Assembly (NCBI GenBank): GCA_051650265.1
Contig: JBOFIR010000082.1
Span: 7,332-71,331, forward strand
Direction of reading: 5' to 3'
Length of the DNA: 64,000 nucleotides
DNA from: JBOFEH01 sp051650265
GTDB taxonomy: Bacteria; Bacillota; Clostridia; Lachnospirales; Cellulosilyticaceae
The position numbers and the translations under genes were made by a program. Of the stretch, positions 61,901 to 64,000 are shown one piece after another. The first letter of the stretch is position 1, and every line of letters begins with the position of its first letter. The notes beneath the pieces are model-generated. The model worked only from the letters and a program-made list of their open reading frames with translations. It ran no database searches and was not told where the DNA came from.

Positions 61901-62699
61901 GTGTTTCACCTTCTTTTTGATGAATGAGTTCATAAAGTTTTTTCATCGCCTCACCTAAACCACCCATTTCATCAATCAATTTTTCATCTACTGCTTGTTT
62001 ACCGACTAAAATGGTTCCCATATCTCTTGCAAGCTTTCCTGTATCTAACATCAGTTCACGGAAACGATCTGAAGAAATCCCTGAGTTACGTGCAACAAAC
62101 TCAACAATACGCTCTTGCATCTGATCAAAATACTCAAAAGTTTGAACAACACCAAGTACTGTGCCATTCATACGTACAGGATGAAGTGTCATGGTTGCTG
62201 AAGGTGTAATAAACGAATAATCACTTGAAACGGCAAGTGGCACGCCAATAGAATGGGCACCTCCAAGCACCAAGGAAACCACCGGTTTGTCAATAGATGC
62301 AATCAGCTCCGCAAGTGCAAGCCCTGCCTCAACATCCCCTCCCACAGTGTTGAGAATCACAAGAATACCTTTTACTTTAGGATTATCCATGATCCCTACA
62401 AGCTGTGGAATAAGATGCTCATATTTTGTAGTCTTATTTTGTGGTGGCATACTGACATGTCCTTCAATTTGCCCAATAATTGTAATACAGTGGATTGGAC
62501 TTTGGCCGCTCTCTGCCACTGGCATTTGCCCCATCTCTTTAATATTCTGATTGACCTCTGATGCAGACTCGGGCTTATCTGCCTCTCCACTCTTTTCTTC
62601 ATTTTTAGGTGACTTGTTCGGTTTGTCCCCACCTTCATCTTCTTCACTTTGATAAAATGGCATAAAGCTATCTTGAAGTTTTAACATACGATTGAACAT
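61887..62699 (-). CDS. tepA: ClpP-class translocation-enhancing serine protease TepA
   Basis: 270 residues. A charged, low-complexity N-terminal extension (about 15-62, Glu/Lys/Ser-rich) leads into the ClpP/crotonase fold. The catalytic Ser is S150 in [12 protein letters not shown], and the His H173 in [22 protein letters not shown] and [18 protein letters not shown] are other family segments. In B. subtilis TepA degrades small spore or peptide substrates and aids export; no fixed substrate is known. ATG 62699 is directly preceded by T6 from a hairpin that contains the ribosome-binding site. Confidence 0.9.
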   Translation of the reverse strand: MFNRMLKLQDSFMPFYQSEEDEGGDKPNKSPKNEEKSGEADKPESASEVNQNIKEMGQMPVAESGQSPIHCITIIGQIEGHVSMPPQNKTTKYEHLIPQLVGIMDNPKVKGILVILNTVGGDVEAGLALAELIASIDKPVVSLVLGGAHSIGVPLAVSSDYSFITPSATMTLHPVRMNGTVLGVVQTFEYFDQMQERIVEFVARNSGISSDRFRELMLDTGKLARDMGTILVGKQAVDEKLIDEMGGLGEAMKKLYELIHQKEGETHGTL

Positions 62700-62703
62700 A
62701 AAA

Positions 62704-62754
62704 AATTCCCTCTCTTTACCTACTTTTAAATCTAGTATGTAAAGAAAGGGAATT
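62704..62754 (-). promoter_or_regulatory. Terminator-like hairpin overlapping the tepA ribosome-binding site
   Basis: Arms 62704-62719 and 62739-62754 pair over 16 positions with one mismatch. On the minus strand the second arm contains AGAGAGGGAA, the only candidate ribosome-binding site of tepA, then T6 immediately before its ATG. It reads both as an intrinsic terminator and as a translation-blocking hairpin. Confidence 0.6.
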
Positions 62755-62770
62755 GTTCATACATAAGCTT

Positions 62771-63967
62771 TTATAAATTAAATTCTTCAATAAGTGCAGT
62801 TACTGCTGTACTGACCTGACTTTCTCTCACAAGACAGCCAATAGTTGTCAGAGAGTCTGCCGTTTGAAGGATCTCTACATGCGCTCTTGTAAGCGCACGT
62901 ACAATACGTGCCATAACACCTGGTACACCTGTCATACGTTCACCAATCACAGTGACTTTACAGCAGCCTTCAATCTTAGAATACTGGTAACCATATGCGC
63001 CCAGAAGCTGCTCAAGCTTCACTTGATCCTCTTGCCCAATCGTGAAGACTTTATAATCTGGGAAGATATTAATCAGGTCGATGCTAATTTGCTCTTTCGC
63101 AATCAGGCCAAGAAGATCACGCTCAGCTGCCACTTCATCATCTATCTTGAACTGCGTTCTGCCTGTTCGATGTGCTACACCTGTGATAATCTTCTCTTCG
63201 CATACTTCACTCATGCCTTTTGTGTTTTGCATGATCATGGTCCCTTCTGCATCTGAGAACGTATTTTTAATCACAAGGGGAATACCTGCACGCATAGCAT
63301 ATTCAACAGCACGTGGATGAATCACTTTTGCACCACTATCTGCCATCTGAAATACTTCATTGTAACTAATCGTGTCAATAATACTTGCTTTTTTGCAAAT
63401 ACGTGGATCTGCAGTCATCATCCCATCAACATCCGTGAAGATTTCTATACGTTCTGCTTTTACACCCATGCCAAGCATAGATGCAGTCGTATCACTTCCA
63501 CCACGACCTAATGTAGTCATATCACCATCGATTGTTACACCTTGGAACCCTGCTACAATTGGGATAATACCTTTTTCAACATACTCTAATAAGCGCTCTG
63601 GTCTCATATAAAGCAAATCAGCATTTTTGTGACATGTATTGGTGATAATACCACCTTGGCCACCAGTGAGTGCTGCCGCCTCATAGCCTTTGCTGCATAA
63701 TAAAGTCGCCATCGTTACTGCAGAAATAATTTCTCCACATGCTAAGAGTAGGTCGGATTCTCTCGGATTCATCTCTCCAGCGTTTTCTTTTACAAAGCCA
63801 AGTAGCGTATCTGTTGCATAAGGTGCACCTACTCTACCCATAGCTGATACCACGACTACTGGAAACGCTCCTGAATCTTTGAGCTCAGTAACTTTGCTTA
63901 TGACTGCACCTCTTGCTTCCTTAGTTGCAACAGAGGTCCCACCAAATTTTTGTACTACAATTTTCAT
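62771..63967 (-). CDS. dapG: Aspartate kinase (DapG-like)
   Basis: 398 residues. Phosphorylates aspartate, the entry step to diaminopimelate, lysine, threonine and methionine. Motifs seen: KFGGTSVA near the start, TLGRGGSDTTA near 155, and FTDVDGMMTADPRI, then two C-terminal ACT domains (about 265-398; the LINIFPDYKVFTIG and VEILQTADSLTTIG segments). The position before tepA, ylzJ and spoIIIE matches dapG in B. subtilis, the diaminopimelate-sensitive isozyme; the inhibitor here is not proved. ATG 63967 follows AAAGGA. About 30 bases of upstream sequence are left in the window. Confidence 0.95.
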   Translation of the reverse strand: MKIVVQKFGGTSVATKEARGAVISKVTELKDSGAFPVVVVSAMGRVGAPYATDTLLGFVKENAGEMNPRESDLLLACGEIISAVTMATLLCSKGYEAAALTGGQGGIITNTCHKNADLLYMRPERLLEYVEKGIIPIVAGFQGVTIDGDMTTLGRGGSDTTASMLGMGVKAERIEIFTDVDGMMTADPRICKKASIIDTISYNEVFQMADSGAKVIHPRAVEYAMRAGIPLVIKNTFSDAEGTMIMQNTKGMSEVCEEKIITGVAHRTGRTQFKIDDEVAAERDLLGLIAKEQISIDLINIFPDYKVFTIGQEDQVKLEQLLGAYGYQYSKIEGCCKVTVIGERMTGVPGVMARIVRALTRAHVEILQTADSLTTIGCLVRESQVSTAVTALIEEFNL

Positions 63968-64000
63968 AAGCCAATTCCTTTCATTCTTTTACTCTTTACT

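Noticed and set aside
1..64000. CRISPR arrays, insertion sequences, tRNA or rRNA genes
   Set aside because: No evenly spaced direct repeats, transposase motifs or recognisable RNA gene sequences were seen on reading either strand; a tRNA or covariance-model scan was not possible.

Overview
The window looks like chromosomal backbone DNA from a low-GC, endospore-forming Clostridia member, most likely a Lachnospiraceae/Cellulosilyticum-like anaerobe. This rests on gene content and order: sigE-sigG with spoIIGA, CodY, the dcw cell-wall/division cluster, a spoIIIE-type ftsK beside tepA and ylzJ, formate-THF ligase, and a biotin-dependent sodium-pump operon. No database search was possible. I saw no rRNA, tRNA, CRISPR array, insertion sequence or prophage. 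Almost every base is in, or close to, a conserved gene, and no gene-free stretch exceeds 300 bases.

Layout. 1-5.2 kb: the 3'-truncated methylglyoxal synthase, a UvrD-type helicase with a DEDDh exonuclease built into it, and on the plus strand a methyltransferase coupled to a second exonuclease-like protein. 5.2-8.9 kb (minus): cheR, ispH, cmk, aroH and an RpiR-family regulator. 9.0-14.0 kb (minus): a sodium-translocating decarboxylase/transcarboxylase operon with two different carboxyltransferases, one biotin carrier and the OadB/OadG membrane part. 14.1-18.0 kb: mnmM-like, a pseudouridine synthase, a D-Ala-D-Ala carboxypeptidase, scpB and scpA. 18.1-24.4 kb: dacF-like carboxypeptidase, rhodanese, pyrimidine phosphorylase, phosphopentomutase, xerD and codY. 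24.5-29.4 kb: topA, dprA and the divergent comM/yifB.

29.4-47.6 kb is one long minus-strand division and sporulation block. In transcription order it runs mraZ, rsmH, ftsL, pbpB, spoVD, murE, murF, mraY, murD, ftsW/spoVE, ftsQ, ftsZ, spoIIGA, sigE, sigG, ylmC, nrdR. It makes peptidoglycan precursors, builds the septum and then supplies the mother-cell and forespore sigma factors. murG, murB and ftsA are absent from it. Just upstream is a 54-residue Spo0E-like gene, with its own promoter and terminator.

47.8-54.6 kb: lgt, a small membrane protein with a sigma-G-like promoter, ychF, ytfJ-ytfI, a small unknown protein, an MscS channel and an HI0933-type flavoprotein. 54.8-64 kb (minus): dapG, tepA, ylzJ, ftsK/spoIIIE, fhs, folD, rimO and pgsA.

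No clearly new defence, mobile or biosynthetic system is present. The most interesting items are regulatory RNA structures inside otherwise standard operons, two small genes missed by length cut-offs or lacking known function, the mixed sodium-pump operon and the helicase-exonuclease fusion.
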